48,265 nt of DNA from an uncultured Clostridia bacterium (GTDB lineage: Bacteria; Bacillota; Clostridia; Oscillospirales; Acutalibacteraceae), in contig CANTDZ010000006.1 in assembly GCA_947652665.1 (NCBI GenBank), forward strand, positions 1-48,265, written 5' to 3'. The first letter of the stretch is position 1; each line of letters begins with the position of its first letter. Under the pieces are notes generated by a model. That model did not search any database. It was not told where the DNA came from and worked only from the letters and a program-made list of their open reading frames with translations. Shown piece by piece: positions 24,475-33,436 of this stretch. The position numbers were made by a program, and so were the translations under genes.

Positions 24475-24485
24475 GGTGGTGAAAC

Positions 24486-24863
24486 TTACTTAACCTCAAC
24501 CTCAGCGCCGGCCTCGGTCAGCTTAGCCTTCAGGGCCTCGGCGTCGTCCTTGGAAGCGCCTTCCTTGATGGGCTTCGGAGCCTCGTCAACCAGAGCCTTG
24601 GCTTCCTTCAGGCCCAGGCCGGTGACTTCCTTGACAACCTTGATGACGTTGATCTTGTTGGCGCCAGCGGACTTCAGGATGACGTCAAACTCGGTCTTCT
24701 CCTCAGCAGCGGGAGCAGCAGCGGCGGGAGCAGCGGCAACGGCCATAGCGGGGGCAGCAGCGGATACGCCGAACTCTTCCTCCAGGGCCTTTACGAGCTC
24801 GGAGAGCTCCAGAACGGTAAGAGCCTTAACTTCTTCAATCAGGTTGGTTACTTTCTCAGACAT
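24486..24863 (-). CDS. rplL: 50S ribosomal protein L7/L12
   Basis: A 125-residue stalk protein that recruits translation factors. The N-terminal dimerisation domain ([20 protein letters not shown]) leads through an Ala/Pro-rich hinge (about 38-55) to the conserved C-terminal domain ([20 protein letters not shown], then [15 protein letters not shown]). The ATG at 24863 is chosen because GGAGG lies seven bases before it; an upstream in-frame ATG would begin within that site. It follows rplJ by 42 bases. A strong terminator follows, so rpoB is not part of this operon. Confidence 0.98.
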   Translation of the reverse strand: MSEKVTNLIEEVKALTVLELSELVKALEEEFGVSAAAPAMAVAAAPAAAAPAAEEKTEFDVILKSAGANKINVIKVVKEVTGLGLKEAKALVDEAPKPIKEGASKDDAEALKAKLTEAGAEVEVK

Positions 24864-24905
24864 GGTAAAAACCTCCATTATAATCTTTTTTAGTCTGCGG
24901 GAGCT

Positions 24906-25436
24906 TTACGCACCCTGTTTTTCTGCGATGGCGTTCAGAACGATAACCAGGCCGCGCATGGTGCCATGGAGCACATTGGCAAAGCCCTGGATGGGGCCGT
25001 TGAGGCCTCCCAGTACCTGGGCCAGCAGGACTTCCTTGGGAGGAAGCTTGGCCAGTGCGTCGATGCTCTTGGCGTCTACGGCGCCGCCGTCAATAAAGCC
25101 GGCCTTAACCTGGAAATTGTCGTTGTCCTTAGCATAGTCGGACAGAATCTTAGGAGCCTCGGTGTAGCCCTTCTCGCTGTAGGCGATAGCCGTGGTGCCG
25201 TTAAGATGCTCGTCCAGCCCTTCGATCCCGGCATCCTTAAAGGCGCGGGACAGCAGGGTGTTCTTGACCACCTTGTACTCACAGCCAGCCTCGCGCAGCT
25301 GCTTGCGGAGCTTCGTATCCTTTTCCACCGTGATGCCGCTGTAATCCACCAGCACGCCCACGTTGGCCTTCTCAAAGGCTTCCTTCAAAGCGGCAACCTG
25401 CTGCTGCTTTTGTTCCAAAATTTTCTCGCTGGGCAA
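24906..25436 (-). CDS. rplJ: 50S ribosomal protein L10
   Basis: A 176-residue L10 protein, the base of the ribosomal stalk, which binds 23S rRNA and the L7/L12 dimers through its C-terminal helix. The conserved block VGVLVDYSGITVEKDTKLRK, then KVVKNTLLSRAF, is clear. The start is TTG (MPSEKILEQKQQQV), supported by GGAGGTG seven bases upstream and by the normal protein length. It is preceded by an autoregulatory leader and followed by rplL. Confidence 0.97.
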   Translation of the reverse strand: MPSEKILEQKQQQVAALKEAFEKANVGVLVDYSGITVEKDTKLRKQLREAGCEYKVVKNTLLSRAFKDAGIEGLDEHLNGTTAIAYSEKGYTEAPKILSDYAKDNDNFQVKAGFIDGGAVDAKSIDALAKLPPKEVLLAQVLGGLNGPIQGFANVLHGTMRGLVIVLNAIAEKQGA

Positions 25437-25612
25437 TTCGTTTCACCTCCGGTTTGCGTGTTGAAAAGTACAAAAAAGCGCCTTCCCGGGTAAACCGCGG
25501 AAAGGCGCAGAAACGCTGTAGAATCAAGTCACAACGCTCATCTTTCCCTCGGCAGGCCGGTCAATCCGTTTACACAGCGCTTGCTGTACCTGCTGTCTTT
25601 GGTCTGGACAGC
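25437..25612 (-). promoter_or_regulatory. L10 ribosomal-protein leader with attenuator
   Basis: The 175-base leader of rplJ contains, on the reverse strand, the CCTGCCGAGG segment and the paired AGACAGCAGG region expected of the L10 leader that L10-L7/L12 binds to repress its own synthesis. Near its end a hairpin (GCGCCTT, 25478-25484, with AAGGCGC, 25502-25508) followed by six T on the reverse strand (25472-25477) forms an intrinsic terminator, so control is by premature termination. Confidence 0.75.
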
Positions 25613-25618
25613 TCCTAT

Positions 25619-25647
25619 ACTATAGCACATGGGGCCGCCCTTGTCAA
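25619..25647 (-). promoter_or_regulatory. Promoter of rplJ-rplL
   Basis: Reverse-strand TTGACA (25647-25642), a 17-bp spacer and TATAGT (25624-25619). It begins eight bases after the sigF stop codon, with no terminator between. Confidence 0.75.
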
Positions 25648-25654
25648 GTGTTTT

Positions 25655-26299
25655 TTATCCGTCGAACATCTGCCGCATATACTGCAGCAGCTTCTTTTCC
25701 CGGCGGCTCACCTGCACCTGGGTCATGCCCAAGAGCTTTGCGGTCTCCGTCTGGGTTTTGCTTTGGTAGTAGCGGTAGCCGATGAGCTTTTGGTCCCGCT
25801 CCTCCATGGTGCGCAGGATGGACTGGAGCGTCAGCTGCTCGGTCATTTTTTCCTCCGGCGCCTCCACCGGGATCTCGATCTGCTCCCCCTCCTCGCCCCC
25901 GGTCAGCGACACCGGCGCCCGGCACGCGCCCAGGGCCAAGGCGGCTTTTTCGGGGGTCACCCCCAGCTTGTCCGCGATTTCCCCCACGCTGGGGCTGAAG
26001 CCTCTTTGGCTTTGCAGCTCCTCCGAAAGCTGCTGCGCCTTCTTGCCCAGCTCCCGCAGCCCCCGGGACACCCGCAGCGCCCCGCCGTCCCGGAACAGGC
26101 GGCGCACCTCGCCCAAAATGACCGGCACCGCATACGTGGAAAACCGCACGCCACGCTCCGTGTCGAAGTTCTCCGCCGCCTTAATCAGCCCCAGGCACGC
26201 CGCCTGGAACAGGTCTTCGTACTCAATGCCCTTCCCCTGGAACCGCCGCGCGCACAAATGCGCCAGCCCCAGGTTGTCCTCCACCGTCTGCGCTTTCAT
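25655..26299 (-). CDS. sigF: Sporulation sigma factor SigF
   Basis: A 214-residue sigma-70-family factor of the SigF/SigG/SigB group, with regions 2, 3 and 4 but no region 1. Region 2 shows NLGLAHLCARRF, then DLFQAACLGLIKAAENFD and RGVRFSTYAVPVILGEVRR. Region 4 ends with the helix-turn-helix TETAKLLGMTQVQVSRREKK. The start is the ATG at 26299, which overlaps the spoIIAB stop as ATGA; the longer frame would run into spoIIAB. Its position behind spoIIAA and spoIIAB identifies it as the forespore-specific factor. Confidence 0.95.
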   Translation of the reverse strand: MKAQTVEDNLGLAHLCARRFQGKGIEYEDLFQAACLGLIKAAENFDTERGVRFSTYAVPVILGEVRRLFRDGGALRVSRGLRELGKKAQQLSEELQSQRGFSPSVGEIADKLGVTPEKAALALGACRAPVSLTGGEEGEQIEIPVEAPEEKMTEQLTLQSILRTMEERDQKLIGYRYYQSKTQTETAKLLGMTQVQVSRREKKLLQYMRQMFDG

Positions 26300-26730
26300 G
26301 GCTTGCGGCCAAAGTGCTTGGTCAGCGTGACGCTGGTGCCCCGCCCCACCGCCGACGTCACCCGGACGCTGTCGCAAAAGCTCTGCATCACCGCGAACCC
26401 CAGCCCCGCGCGCTCCTCGCCGCCGGTGGTGAACAGGGGTTCCATGGCTTGCTCAATGTCGGGGATGCCGCAGCCCTTGTCCCGCACCCGCACCACAGCC
26501 TTGCCGTCCTCAAAAATCTTGATGGTTATGTACACCGTCCCCATCCGGTCTTTATATCCGTGCACGATGGCGTTGGTCACCGCCTCCGAGACCGCCGTCT
26601 TCATGTCGGTCAAATCCGCCACCGTAGGGTCCAGCTGCGACAAAAACGCCGTCACCGCCGCGCGCCCAAACCCCTCGTTCACCGAGTTGCTGGAAAAGCA
26701 CACCTGTGCCTGGTTCAGCGCTTTCATCAC
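26296..26730 (-). CDS. spoIIAB: Anti-sigma F factor/serine kinase SpoIIAB
   Basis: A 144-residue GHKL-fold kinase. It has the N-box in DMKTAVSEAVTNAIVHGY, G1 box VRDKGCGIPD and G2 region TTGGEERAGLGFAVM, as in SpoIIAB. It holds SigF inactive and phosphorylates SpoIIAA on serine in the presence of ATP. The gene overlaps spoIIAA (stop and start share four bases) and sigF (ATGA), so the three are made in fixed ratio. Confidence 0.95.
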   Translation of the reverse strand: MMKALNQAQVCFSSNSVNEGFGRAAVTAFLSQLDPTVADLTDMKTAVSEAVTNAIVHGYKDRMGTVYITIKIFEDGKAVVRVRDKGCGIPDIEQAMEPLFTTGGEERAGLGFAVMQSFCDSVRVTSAVGRGTSVTLTKHFGRKP

Positions 26731-27044
26731 CCCGCCCTCCTCTCAATGGCCGCCACCCCGGCAATGCCGGACAGCTCCACCATCTTGTTTAGGTTCCCGG
26801 ACAACCCGCACAGCACCACGTGTCCCCTCCAGAACCCGCACAGGCGCACCCTTCCCAAGATCAGCCCAATCCCCGAGCTGTCCATAAACGGCACCCCCGT
26901 AAAGTCGATCCGCAGGCAGTAAGGCTTCAGCTTCTGCGCCGTATCGTCGATGGTCTCTCGCATCTCCTTGGCGCTGTGATGGTCAATCTCCCCAAAGAGC
27001 TTCGCCGTCAGCACGCCCTCTTTATAGCTAAGCTGTACGTTCAT
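26727..27044 (-). CDS. spoIIAA: Anti-anti-sigma factor SpoIIAA
   Basis: A 105-residue STAS-domain protein. The phosphorylated serine is in FMDSSGIG (Ser57), flanked by LRIDFTGV. When unphosphorylated it pulls SpoIIAB away from SigF and so starts forespore gene expression. The start is the ATG at 27044, with AGGAGG eight bases before; the longer open frame through the leader is not protein-like. It is first in spoIIAA-spoIIAB-sigF, preceded by two palindromes in the leader. Confidence 0.95.
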   Translation of the reverse strand: MNVQLSYKEGVLTAKLFGEIDHHSAKEMRETIDDTAQKLKPYCLRIDFTGVPFMDSSGIGLILGRVRLCGFWRGHVVLCGLSGNLNKMVELSGIAGVAAIERRAG

Positions 27045-27065
27045 TTTGACATCCCTCCTAAGACC

Positions 27066-27108
27066 TTGGGGCGCCGCCCCAAACCCTGCAAGGGGCCTAA
27101 CGCCCCTT
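27066..27108. repeat. Double palindrome in the spoIIA leader
   Basis: Two adjacent perfect hairpins: TTGGGGC-GCC-GCCCCAA (27066-27082) and AAGGGGC-CTAAC-GCCCCTT (27090-27108). They lie between the spoIIAA start and the folC terminator. It has the look of a dispersed intergenic palindromic element rather than gene-specific control. Confidence 0.55.
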
Positions 27109-27128
27109 GACCGCGATTTCTTTGGCAA

Positions 27129-27154
27129 ATAAAAAATGCTCCTGCAAAGAGCAT
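27129..27154 (-). terminator. Terminator after valS-folC
   Basis: On the reverse strand ATGCTC (27154-27149) pairs with GAGCAT (27141-27136) and a T-rich run (27136-27129) follows. The stem is short (6 bp). No clear sigma-H or sigma-A promoter for spoIIA could be placed downstream of it. Confidence 0.55.
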
Positions 27155-27211
27155 AAAGCTTCTTGCAAGAGCATTGTAGCAAAATTATTCCGCGCTTTTT
27201 CGGGAACCTTG

Positions 27212-28504
27212 TCAGGTCCGCAAATTCTCCAGTTTTCCTTTTAATTGTTCCCGTATTTCACTAGCCAGGTAGAACGACCCGCACACAATCAGCGCATCGT
27301 CCCTCCCCATGTCCTTCATAGCGGCGGCAATGGCCTCCCCGCAGGTCTCCGTAGGCTGTACCTGGGGGCAGAACTCCCCCGCCACCTCCGCCAGCTCCTC
27401 AGCCGGCAGAGCCCGGCCCCAGTTGGGCGTAATCGTGATGAGCTTGTCGAACAGCGGCCCCACCGCCTCCAGGAACTTGCGGCTGTCCTTGTCCGCCATG
27501 ATGCCCATAATGGCCACCTTCCGCTGGGGCACGAACTGTTCCAGCGCCCCCCGCAGCGCCTGCGCGCATCCGGGATTGTGCCCCCCGTCCAGCAGGCACA
27601 GCGGCCGCTGGGAAACGACCTCCATCCTCGCCGGGATGAACGCTTTCCGAAACCCTTCCGCAAGCGCCTCGTCCGTAATTTTCCACCCTTGCGAGCGCAA
27701 AATCCGCACGACCTCCAGCACCGTGGCCGCGTTCTTCACCTGATGCGCCCCCAAAAACGGCGTATGCAGCTTGAGCCCGTCCACCGTAAGGTCGGTGCCG
27801 AAAATACTGGCCTCGCCCACCTGGACTTTCTCCATGTCCGGGATAAACAGCTCCGCGCCCTTTTCCCGGCACGTTTCTTTTATCTGCTCGAGAACCTCCG
27901 GTTCCTGCTCCGGGTACAGCGCCACCCGCCCCTGGGGCTTGATGATCCCCGCTTTCTCCCGTGTAATCTTATCCAGCGTATCTCCCAGATAAGCCGTGTG
28001 GTCAAAAGAGATGGACAGGATAGCCGCCGCCTCCGGCGTCTTGATTACATTCGTCGCGTCGGTGATGCCGCCCAGGCCCACCTCCAAAACCACGATGTCG
28101 CACTTCTTCCGGGCAAACCAGTCAAAGGCCAGCGCCGTAATGCACTCGAACTCCGTAATATACTCGTCCCGCGCATCCATCCGCTCAATAGCCGGCCAAA
28201 TGCGCTCCACTTCTTCCGCCAGCTCTTCCTCGGAAATCATCTCCCCGTCCACCTGGAACCGCTCCCGGAAATCCAGCACATAAGGCGACGTGTAAAACCC
28301 CACCTTATAGCCGCTTTCCCGCAAAACGCTGGCGGTCAGCGTACAGGTCGTGCCCTTGCCGTTGGTGCCCGCCACGTGCACAAATTTCAGCGCATCCTGC
28401 GGGTCGCCCAGCTCGTGCATCAGGGTCGTGATATTCTTGAGCCCCGGCTTGATTCCAAACAGCAGGCGGCTGTCGATCTTAGCAGTTGCTTCGGCGTAAG
28501 TCAT
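27212..28504 (-). CDS. folC: Folylpolyglutamate/dihydrofolate synthase
   Basis: A 430-residue Mur-ligase-family enzyme that adds glutamates to folate, keeping it in the cell. The ATP site is VHVAGTNGKGTTCTLTASVL (P-loop GTNGKGT). Other family blocks are GFYTSPYVLDFRERFQVDG, FDHTAYLGDTLDKI and EKAGIIKPQG in the centre, and LDGGHNPGCAQAL in the C-terminal domain. It starts four bases after the valS stop codon, the usual valS-folC coupling of Firmicutes. Confidence 0.95.
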   Translation of the reverse strand: MTYAEATAKIDSRLLFGIKPGLKNITTLMHELGDPQDALKFVHVAGTNGKGTTCTLTASVLRESGYKVGFYTSPYVLDFRERFQVDGEMISEEELAEEVERIWPAIERMDARDEYITEFECITALAFDWFARKKCDIVVLEVGLGGITDATNVIKTPEAAAILSISFDHTAYLGDTLDKITREKAGIIKPQGRVALYPEQEPEVLEQIKETCREKGAELFIPDMEKVQVGEASIFGTDLTVDGLKLHTPFLGAHQVKNAATVLEVVRILRSQGWKITDEALAEGFRKAFIPARMEVVSQRPLCLLDGGHNPGCAQALRGALEQFVPQRKVAIMGIMADKDSRKFLEAVGPLFDKLITITPNWGRALPAEELAEVAGEFCPQVQPTETCGEAIAAAMKDMGRDDALIVCGSFYLASEIREQLKGKLENLRT

Positions 28505-28508
28505 GCTC

Positions 28509-31136
28509 TCACCCGAACGCTTTCAGCGAGTCCTCAATCATGCGGACCTTCTCGCGCAGCTTGTCGCCGTTCTGCTTCACGCCGTCAATAACCTTCTGGG
28601 GCGCCTTAGACATAAACGTCTCATTGGCAAGCTTCGCATTGACGTTGTCCAGCTGCTTCTGGGCGCTCTGCAGCTCCTTGGTCAGCCGGGCCACCTCAGC
28701 CGCCTTGTCCACCAGCTCGTCCATGGGCAGATAGCCCCGGCAGGCCGCCGTCACCACCGTGACCGCGCCTTCCATATTCTCAAACTTCTCGCCGATCTCC
28801 ACCCCGCTGCAATAAGCCAGTCGGGCAATGGCGTCCTTCTCCGTCTCAAAAGCCGCCGGGGACTGCGTCTCAATATACAGATGCGCCTTCTTGGACGGCG
28901 GCACGTTCATCTCGCTGCGGCGGGTGCGCAAGGCCGTAATCAGCTCCTTGACGCTCTGCATCTCCTCCTCAGCCTCCGGGAAGTGCAGCGCTTCGTCATA
29001 CACCGGCCACTCCGCTACAATCAGCGCCTCGCCCTCGTGGGGCAGGCTCTGCCAGATTTCCTCGGTAATAAACGGCATGAACGGATGCAAAAGCTTCAGC
29101 GTGTTGCCCAGCACCCAAACCAGCACCTGCCTTGCCGACTGCGCCGCGTTTTCATCCGTGCCGGTCATAGGCAGCTTGGCCAGCTCAATGTACCAGTCGC
29201 AGAACTCGTCCCACAAGAAGTCGTAGATTTTCTGCACCGCAATGCCAATCTCAAACTTCTCCAAATTCTCCGTGACCTCCCGGGCCACCGAATTAAACCG
29301 GCTGACAATCCACTTGTCTTCCATTGTCAGCTTTTCAGGCAGGGCGCAGGGCACGTCCTTCCCGTCAATGTTCATGTGGATAAACCGCGCGGCGTTCCAA
29401 ATCTTGTTGGCGAAGTTGCGGCTGGCCTCCACCTTCTCCGTAGAGAACCGCATATCGTTGCCCGGCGTGTTGCCGGTAATCAGGAACAGCCGCAAAGCGT
29501 CCGCCCCGTACTGGTCAATGACCTTCACCGGGTCCACGCCGTTGCCCAAAGACTTACTCATCTTACGCCCCTGGGAATCCCGCACCAGCCCGTGGAAGAA
29601 CACGGTGTCAAAGGGGATATCCTCCATGTGCTCCAGGCCCGAGAAAATCATCCGCGCCACCCAGAAGAACACGATGTCATAACCCGTCACCAGCGTATTG
29701 GTGGGGTAGAAATATTTCAGCTCCTCGGTCTCCTCCGGCCAGCCCAGGGTCGAGAAGGGCCACAGCGCCGACGAGAACCAGGTGTCCAGCGTATCCTCAT
29801 CCTGCTTCAAATGCTTCGACCCGCACTTGGGGCAGGTGTCAATATCCGTCTCCGAAACGATGGTCTCGCCGCAATCCTCACAGTACCACGCCGGGATGCG
29901 GTGCCCCCACCAGATCTGCCGGGAAATGCACCAATCCTTGATGTTCTCCATCCAGTTATAATAGACCTTCTCCATGCGCTCGGGTATGATTTTGATCTTC
30001 TTCTCCCGTACCACGTCGATGGCCGGCTTTGCCAAGCCCTCCATCTTCACAAACCACTGGGTGGAAATGCGCGGCTCCACCACCGTGTGGCAGCGCTGGC
30101 AGGTGCCCACGTTGTGGGTCAGGGGCTCCACCTTGATAAGATAGCCGCCCTCCTCCAGGTCTTTCACGATCTGCTTGCGGGCCTCCAAACCCGGCATTCC
30201 AGCATACTTGCCGCCGTTTTCGTTGATAACGCCCCCCTCGTCCATCACGTTCACAATGGGAAGGTTGTGGCGCTGGCCCACCTCGAAGTCGTTGGGGTCG
30301 TGGGCCGGGGTAATCTTCACCACGCCGGTGCCGAAGTCCATCTCCACGTACTCGTCGGCCACAATGGGGATTTCCTTGCCCACCAGCGGCAAAATCACAT
30401 TCTTGCCAATCAAATTCTTATACCGCTCGTCATCCGGATGCACAGCCACAGCCGTGTCGCCCAGCATGGTTTCGGGACGGGTGGTAGCTAATTCAATGTA
30501 CCCGCTGCCGTCCGCCAAGGGATAGCGCAGGTGCCAGAACGACCCCTGCTGTTCCTCAAAAATAACCTCCGCGTCCGACAGTGCCGTGTGGCAGCTGGGG
30601 CACCAGTTGACCATGCGCTCGCCCCGGTAAATAAGCCCCTTCTCATACAGCTTCACAAACACGTGCCGCACGGCCTTCGAGCAGCCCTCGTCCATGGTAA
30701 AGCGCCGCCGGTCCCAGTCGCAGGAGGAGCCCAAAAGCTTCAGCTGCTCCACAATACGGCTGCCATACTTGTCGTTCCAGGCCCAGGCGCGCTCCATAAA
30801 GCCCTCGCGGCCCAGGTCGGCTTTGGTAACGCCCTCCTTGGCCATGGCCTCCACAATTTTCACTTCCGTAGCCAGAGCCGCGTGGTCCGTGCCCGGCAGC
30901 CACAGGGCCGAGTACCCCTGCATCCTTTTCCAGCGGATGAGGATGTCCTGCATGCTCATGCACAGGGCGTGGCCCACGTGCAGCTGGTCGGTGATGTTGG
31001 GCGGGGGAATCACAATGGTGTAAGGCTTCTTCTTCGGGTCGACTTCCGCGTGGAAATACCCGCCCTGCATCCAGAAGTCATAGATGCGGCGTTCCACCTC
31101 TTTAGGCTCGTAGGCTTTAGCCAATTCTGTACTCAT
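28509..31136 (-). CDS. valS: Valyl-tRNA synthetase
   Basis: An 875-residue class I synthetase, full length for the family. The HIGH motif is HVGH in [15 protein letters not shown], and the KMSKS motif is in [14 protein letters not shown]. Between them lies the editing domain with [17 protein letters not shown]. The C terminus has the coiled-coil arm that contacts tRNA-Val ([20 protein letters not shown]). It starts only 30 bases after the SLH/transglutaminase gene, with no promoter, T-box or terminator in between, which is unusual for an essential synthetase. Confidence 0.98.
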   Translation of the reverse strand: MSTELAKAYEPKEVERRIYDFWMQGGYFHAEVDPKKKPYTIVIPPPNITDQLHVGHALCMSMQDILIRWKRMQGYSALWLPGTDHAALATEVKIVEAMAKEGVTKADLGREGFMERAWAWNDKYGSRIVEQLKLLGSSCDWDRRRFTMDEGCSKAVRHVFVKLYEKGLIYRGERMVNWCPSCHTALSDAEVIFEEQQGSFWHLRYPLADGSGYIELATTRPETMLGDTAVAVHPDDERYKNLIGKNVILPLVGKEIPIVADEYVEMDFGTGVVKITPAHDPNDFEVGQRHNLPIVNVMDEGGVINENGGKYAGMPGLEARKQIVKDLEEGGYLIKVEPLTHNVGTCQRCHTVVEPRISTQWFVKMEGLAKPAIDVVREKKIKIIPERMEKVYYNWMENIKDWCISRQIWWGHRIPAWYCEDCGETIVSETDIDTCPKCGSKHLKQDEDTLDTWFSSALWPFSTLGWPEETEELKYFYPTNTLVTGYDIVFFWVARMIFSGLEHMEDIPFDTVFFHGLVRDSQGRKMSKSLGNGVDPVKVIDQYGADALRLFLITGNTPGNDMRFSTEKVEASRNFANKIWNAARFIHMNIDGKDVPCALPEKLTMEDKWIVSRFNSVAREVTENLEKFEIGIAVQKIYDFLWDEFCDWYIELAKLPMTGTDENAAQSARQVLVWVLGNTLKLLHPFMPFITEEIWQSLPHEGEALIVAEWPVYDEALHFPEAEEEMQSVKELITALRTRRSEMNVPPSKKAHLYIETQSPAAFETEKDAIARLAYCSGVEIGEKFENMEGAVTVVTAACRGYLPMDELVDKAAEVARLTKELQSAQKQLDNVNAKLANETFMSKAPQKVIDGVKQNGDKLREKVRMIEDSLKAFG

Positions 31137-31166
31137 TTTCCTCTATCCTTTCTTTTATGGGGGTTT

Positions 31167-33275
31167 TTAGTGGCAGACTTTGCAGGGGTTGCGCTTCCCC
31201 GCGGTCTGTGCCTGCGCGACGGTGCCGCTGAAAATTGACGTCGATGCGTGCAAGGACGCGCAGCTCCTGGTGGAATGATATACCTTGCCATTCGGCACCC
31301 AATACACCGTGGCGTCTATGCTAGGCTTAGGGGTCGGCGCCGGGGTTGCCGATGGCTCCGGGGTAGAGGTCGGGGGAGGGGTCGGCGTAGGGTTAGGCGT
31401 GGGGGTCGGGGGCGCCGTGGTGGGCTCCGTTGTGGGCGGGGGCCAAGGGAGGGTCACGTCACCCGTAAGGTCACGGTACCGCACGAACATGGTTGCCGCC
31501 ACACACCGCATAGAATTGGAGGCAGGCATCAGCGCGCCATTGGCATCGCCTTGTACAAGGCCCAGCTCTTTGCAAACATATACGGCTTCTTGGGCCCAGC
31601 TGGCGATGCTGTTATGGTCGCTGAACCGTGTACTGCTGCTTGTCAAATCCAGTTTCTGTACTTTTGCCAGGTTATACAGTACCACGCACATCTCCTGCTT
31701 GGCGATGCCCTCGGTAGGCCTAAACTGGCCGTTGCTCCCCTGCATCAGGCCATATTCCTTTATCCAGCTGACCGCTGGGGCATACCAGGCATTGGCCGGC
31801 ACGTCCGAGAAAGGCGAGCCGCTGTAGCTGCCCAGCTGGGCGTGTACCATATTGGCGATTACCTGGGCAAACTCCGCCCGGGAAATATTGGCCCCCGGAT
31901 TGAACCGCCCGTTCTCATTGCCCTGCATAAGCCCTGCCACAGCGGCCTGCTCCACGTAGTCATAGTACCACTCGTCGCGGCCCACGTCGGCAAACCGCAG
32001 GGGCTCGTAGTCATGGCCCAGGTACTCATAAGAGGACTCGCGCTTGGTGGGGAAGTACAGGGTAAAGGCATTGGTGTTGGTGTTGGGCTTAAAGGGGTTT
32101 TCCTCCACATGGCTGGACTGCTTGCAGAACGCCTGCCCGTCCACCCGGGTCTGGGAGCCAATGAGGAAGTAGTCGTGGCAGACCGGCTCCTGGTCATCGT
32201 CGTCCCAGGTCACGTCCACGTTATACCAGCGGCCGTCGTCCATCTTGATGTTGTTCCACATATGGGTCAGGCTGGTGGCGGTCACGCAGGGAATGCCCAT
32301 GCGGTCCAGGATGATCTTCATGGCCTCGGAGTAGCCGTCGCATACGGGCTCGTAGTTGTCGTTGATAACCAGGGCGCTGTAGGCGCAGTGGGCCATTTCA
32401 TAGGGGATGCCCGTGATCTGCTTGTCTGCCGCCGCATGGTTGTAGGTGCTGCCCAGGGCCAGCACGTCGTGCACCAGCATGACCTGGAGGTAGCGGTCGG
32501 GCAGGCTGCGGGCCTCTTCGACCACCACGTCGGCACAGGACAGCATAAAATCGCGCATCTCCCGCTCGTTCTCGTTAAATTCCAGCTCAAAGGAATAGTT
32601 GGCGGTGGTCACCCGCGCCGAGGAGCTGGTCATACGCTGGCGACCGTACCCGTAGGTCATATCCCCCAACCAGATCATGTCCGGCCGGTCGTACCGCAGG
32701 GCCACGATGGCCAAGCGCAGGTCCGTAAAAAGGCTCTTGCGCACCTGAGCCCCGGCCGCATCCGGCGAAAAGCTGTTTCCAATGAATTGCCCGGTAATAG
32801 TGACGCCTTGTATGCCGGCGATGGTCAAACGCACCTGGCGGCGGCCGTTCTTGTCCCGGGCGGCGGTCAGGATGCGGTCAATGGAGACCCCGGCCAGGGC
32901 ATCATAGCAGTTGCGCTGGCGCTCGTTGAGCTGGCTGTACATGGTGCCGTCCGCGTCCTGTACGGCATCGTAGAGCTGCTGCTCCAGCTGCTGCATTTCT
33001 TCTTCGAAAGCGGCATCGAACTCCTCCGCCTCTATTCTTTCCATGTCGTCTTCCATGCCGTCTTCCCCGGCATCGTCCAGCTGGGGCGCGGGGTCAAACG
33101 GCAGGGCTTCTTCGTCTATCTCCGGTACCGGCATGGCCTGCAGGCGCTCCACGGCCGAGCGCACATGGCCCTCATAAACGTTTTCCAGGACGCTCTCCTG
33201 GGCCAAAGCCCCTGCCGGCACCAAGGCGAACAGCAGCGCCGCCAGCAGCCCGGCGGCCAGCTTCTTTATTTTCAT
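31167..33275 (-). CDS. SLH-domain wall protein with transglutaminase-like domain
   Basis: A 702-residue exported protein. A signal peptide ends at about residue 25 (AGALAQ). An acidic, helical region (50-105) leads to a transglutaminase/protease-like core with a visible triad: Cys312 (VCDGYSEA), His338 (THMWNN) and Asp354 (YNVDVTWDD). Three SLH repeats follow (first RFADVGRDEWYYDYVEQA), which should bind the pyruvylated cell-wall polymer. Then come a 40-residue Pro/Thr linker and a C-terminal 45-residue Cys module (YHSTRSC...NPCKVC). The ATG at 33275 has AAGGAG eight bases before. Such proteins cleave or crosslink peptides at the surface; the exact reaction is unknown. It is divergent from the SLH gene at 33500. 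Confidence 0.88.
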   Translation of the reverse strand: MKIKKLAAGLLAALLFALVPAGALAQESVLENVYEGHVRSAVERLQAMPVPEIDEEALPFDPAPQLDDAGEDGMEDDMERIEAEEFDAAFEEEMQQLEQQLYDAVQDADGTMYSQLNERQRNCYDALAGVSIDRILTAARDKNGRRQVRLTIAGIQGVTITGQFIGNSFSPDAAGAQVRKSLFTDLRLAIVALRYDRPDMIWLGDMTYGYGRQRMTSSSARVTTANYSFELEFNENEREMRDFMLSCADVVVEEARSLPDRYLQVMLVHDVLALGSTYNHAAADKQITGIPYEMAHCAYSALVINDNYEPVCDGYSEAMKIILDRMGIPCVTATSLTHMWNNIKMDDGRWYNVDVTWDDDDQEPVCHDYFLIGSQTRVDGQAFCKQSSHVEENPFKPNTNTNAFTLYFPTKRESSYEYLGHDYEPLRFADVGRDEWYYDYVEQAAVAGLMQGNENGRFNPGANISRAEFAQVIANMVHAQLGSYSGSPFSDVPANAWYAPAVSWIKEYGLMQGSNGQFRPTEGIAKQEMCVVLYNLAKVQKLDLTSSSTRFSDHNSIASWAQEAVYVCKELGLVQGDANGALMPASNSMRCVAATMFVRYRDLTGDVTLPWPPPTTEPTTAPPTPTPNPTPTPPPTSTPEPSATPAPTPKPSIDATVYWVPNGKVYHSTRSCASLHASTSIFSGTVAQAQTAGKRNPCKVCH

Positions 33276-33314
33276 AATGCAATCGCTCCTTTCCCACAAG
33301 GGATATATAGGTTT

Positions 33315-33343
33315 ATTATGCCGTACCCCAGGGGAATTGTCAA
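33315..33343 (-). promoter_or_regulatory. Promoter of the SLH/transglutaminase gene
   Basis: Reverse-strand TTGACA (33343-33338), a 17-bp spacer and CATAAT (33320-33315). It is probably also the nearest promoter for valS-folC. Confidence 0.65.
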
Positions 33344-33436
33344 TGAAAACTTTATCTAGCCCTTGGGCACGCCCCGCCGCCCTCCACAACACCTTGCCTT
33401 CTGGTGTGAATACAATGTAAATTCTTGGTATATCCC

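Noticed and set aside
27066-27108. CRISPR repeat or transposon end
   Set aside because: There are only two short, different palindromes, no spacer series, no cas genes and no target-site duplication.
27113-27145. Sigma-H-type promoter for spoIIAA (AGGA ... GAAAT on the minus strand)
   Set aside because: The -10 should read GAAT and the spacing is about one base too long. The -35 lies in the folC terminator stem. Too weak to list.
31137-31166. T-box riboswitch before valS
   Set aside because: Only 30 bases are available and there is no AGGGTGGnACCGCG-type antiterminator sequence.
28503-33359. Long plus-strand open frames (662 and 703 codons) opposite valS and the SLH/transglutaminase gene
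   Set aside because: They are shadows caused by high GC at third positions. The minus-strand products have complete family motifs.
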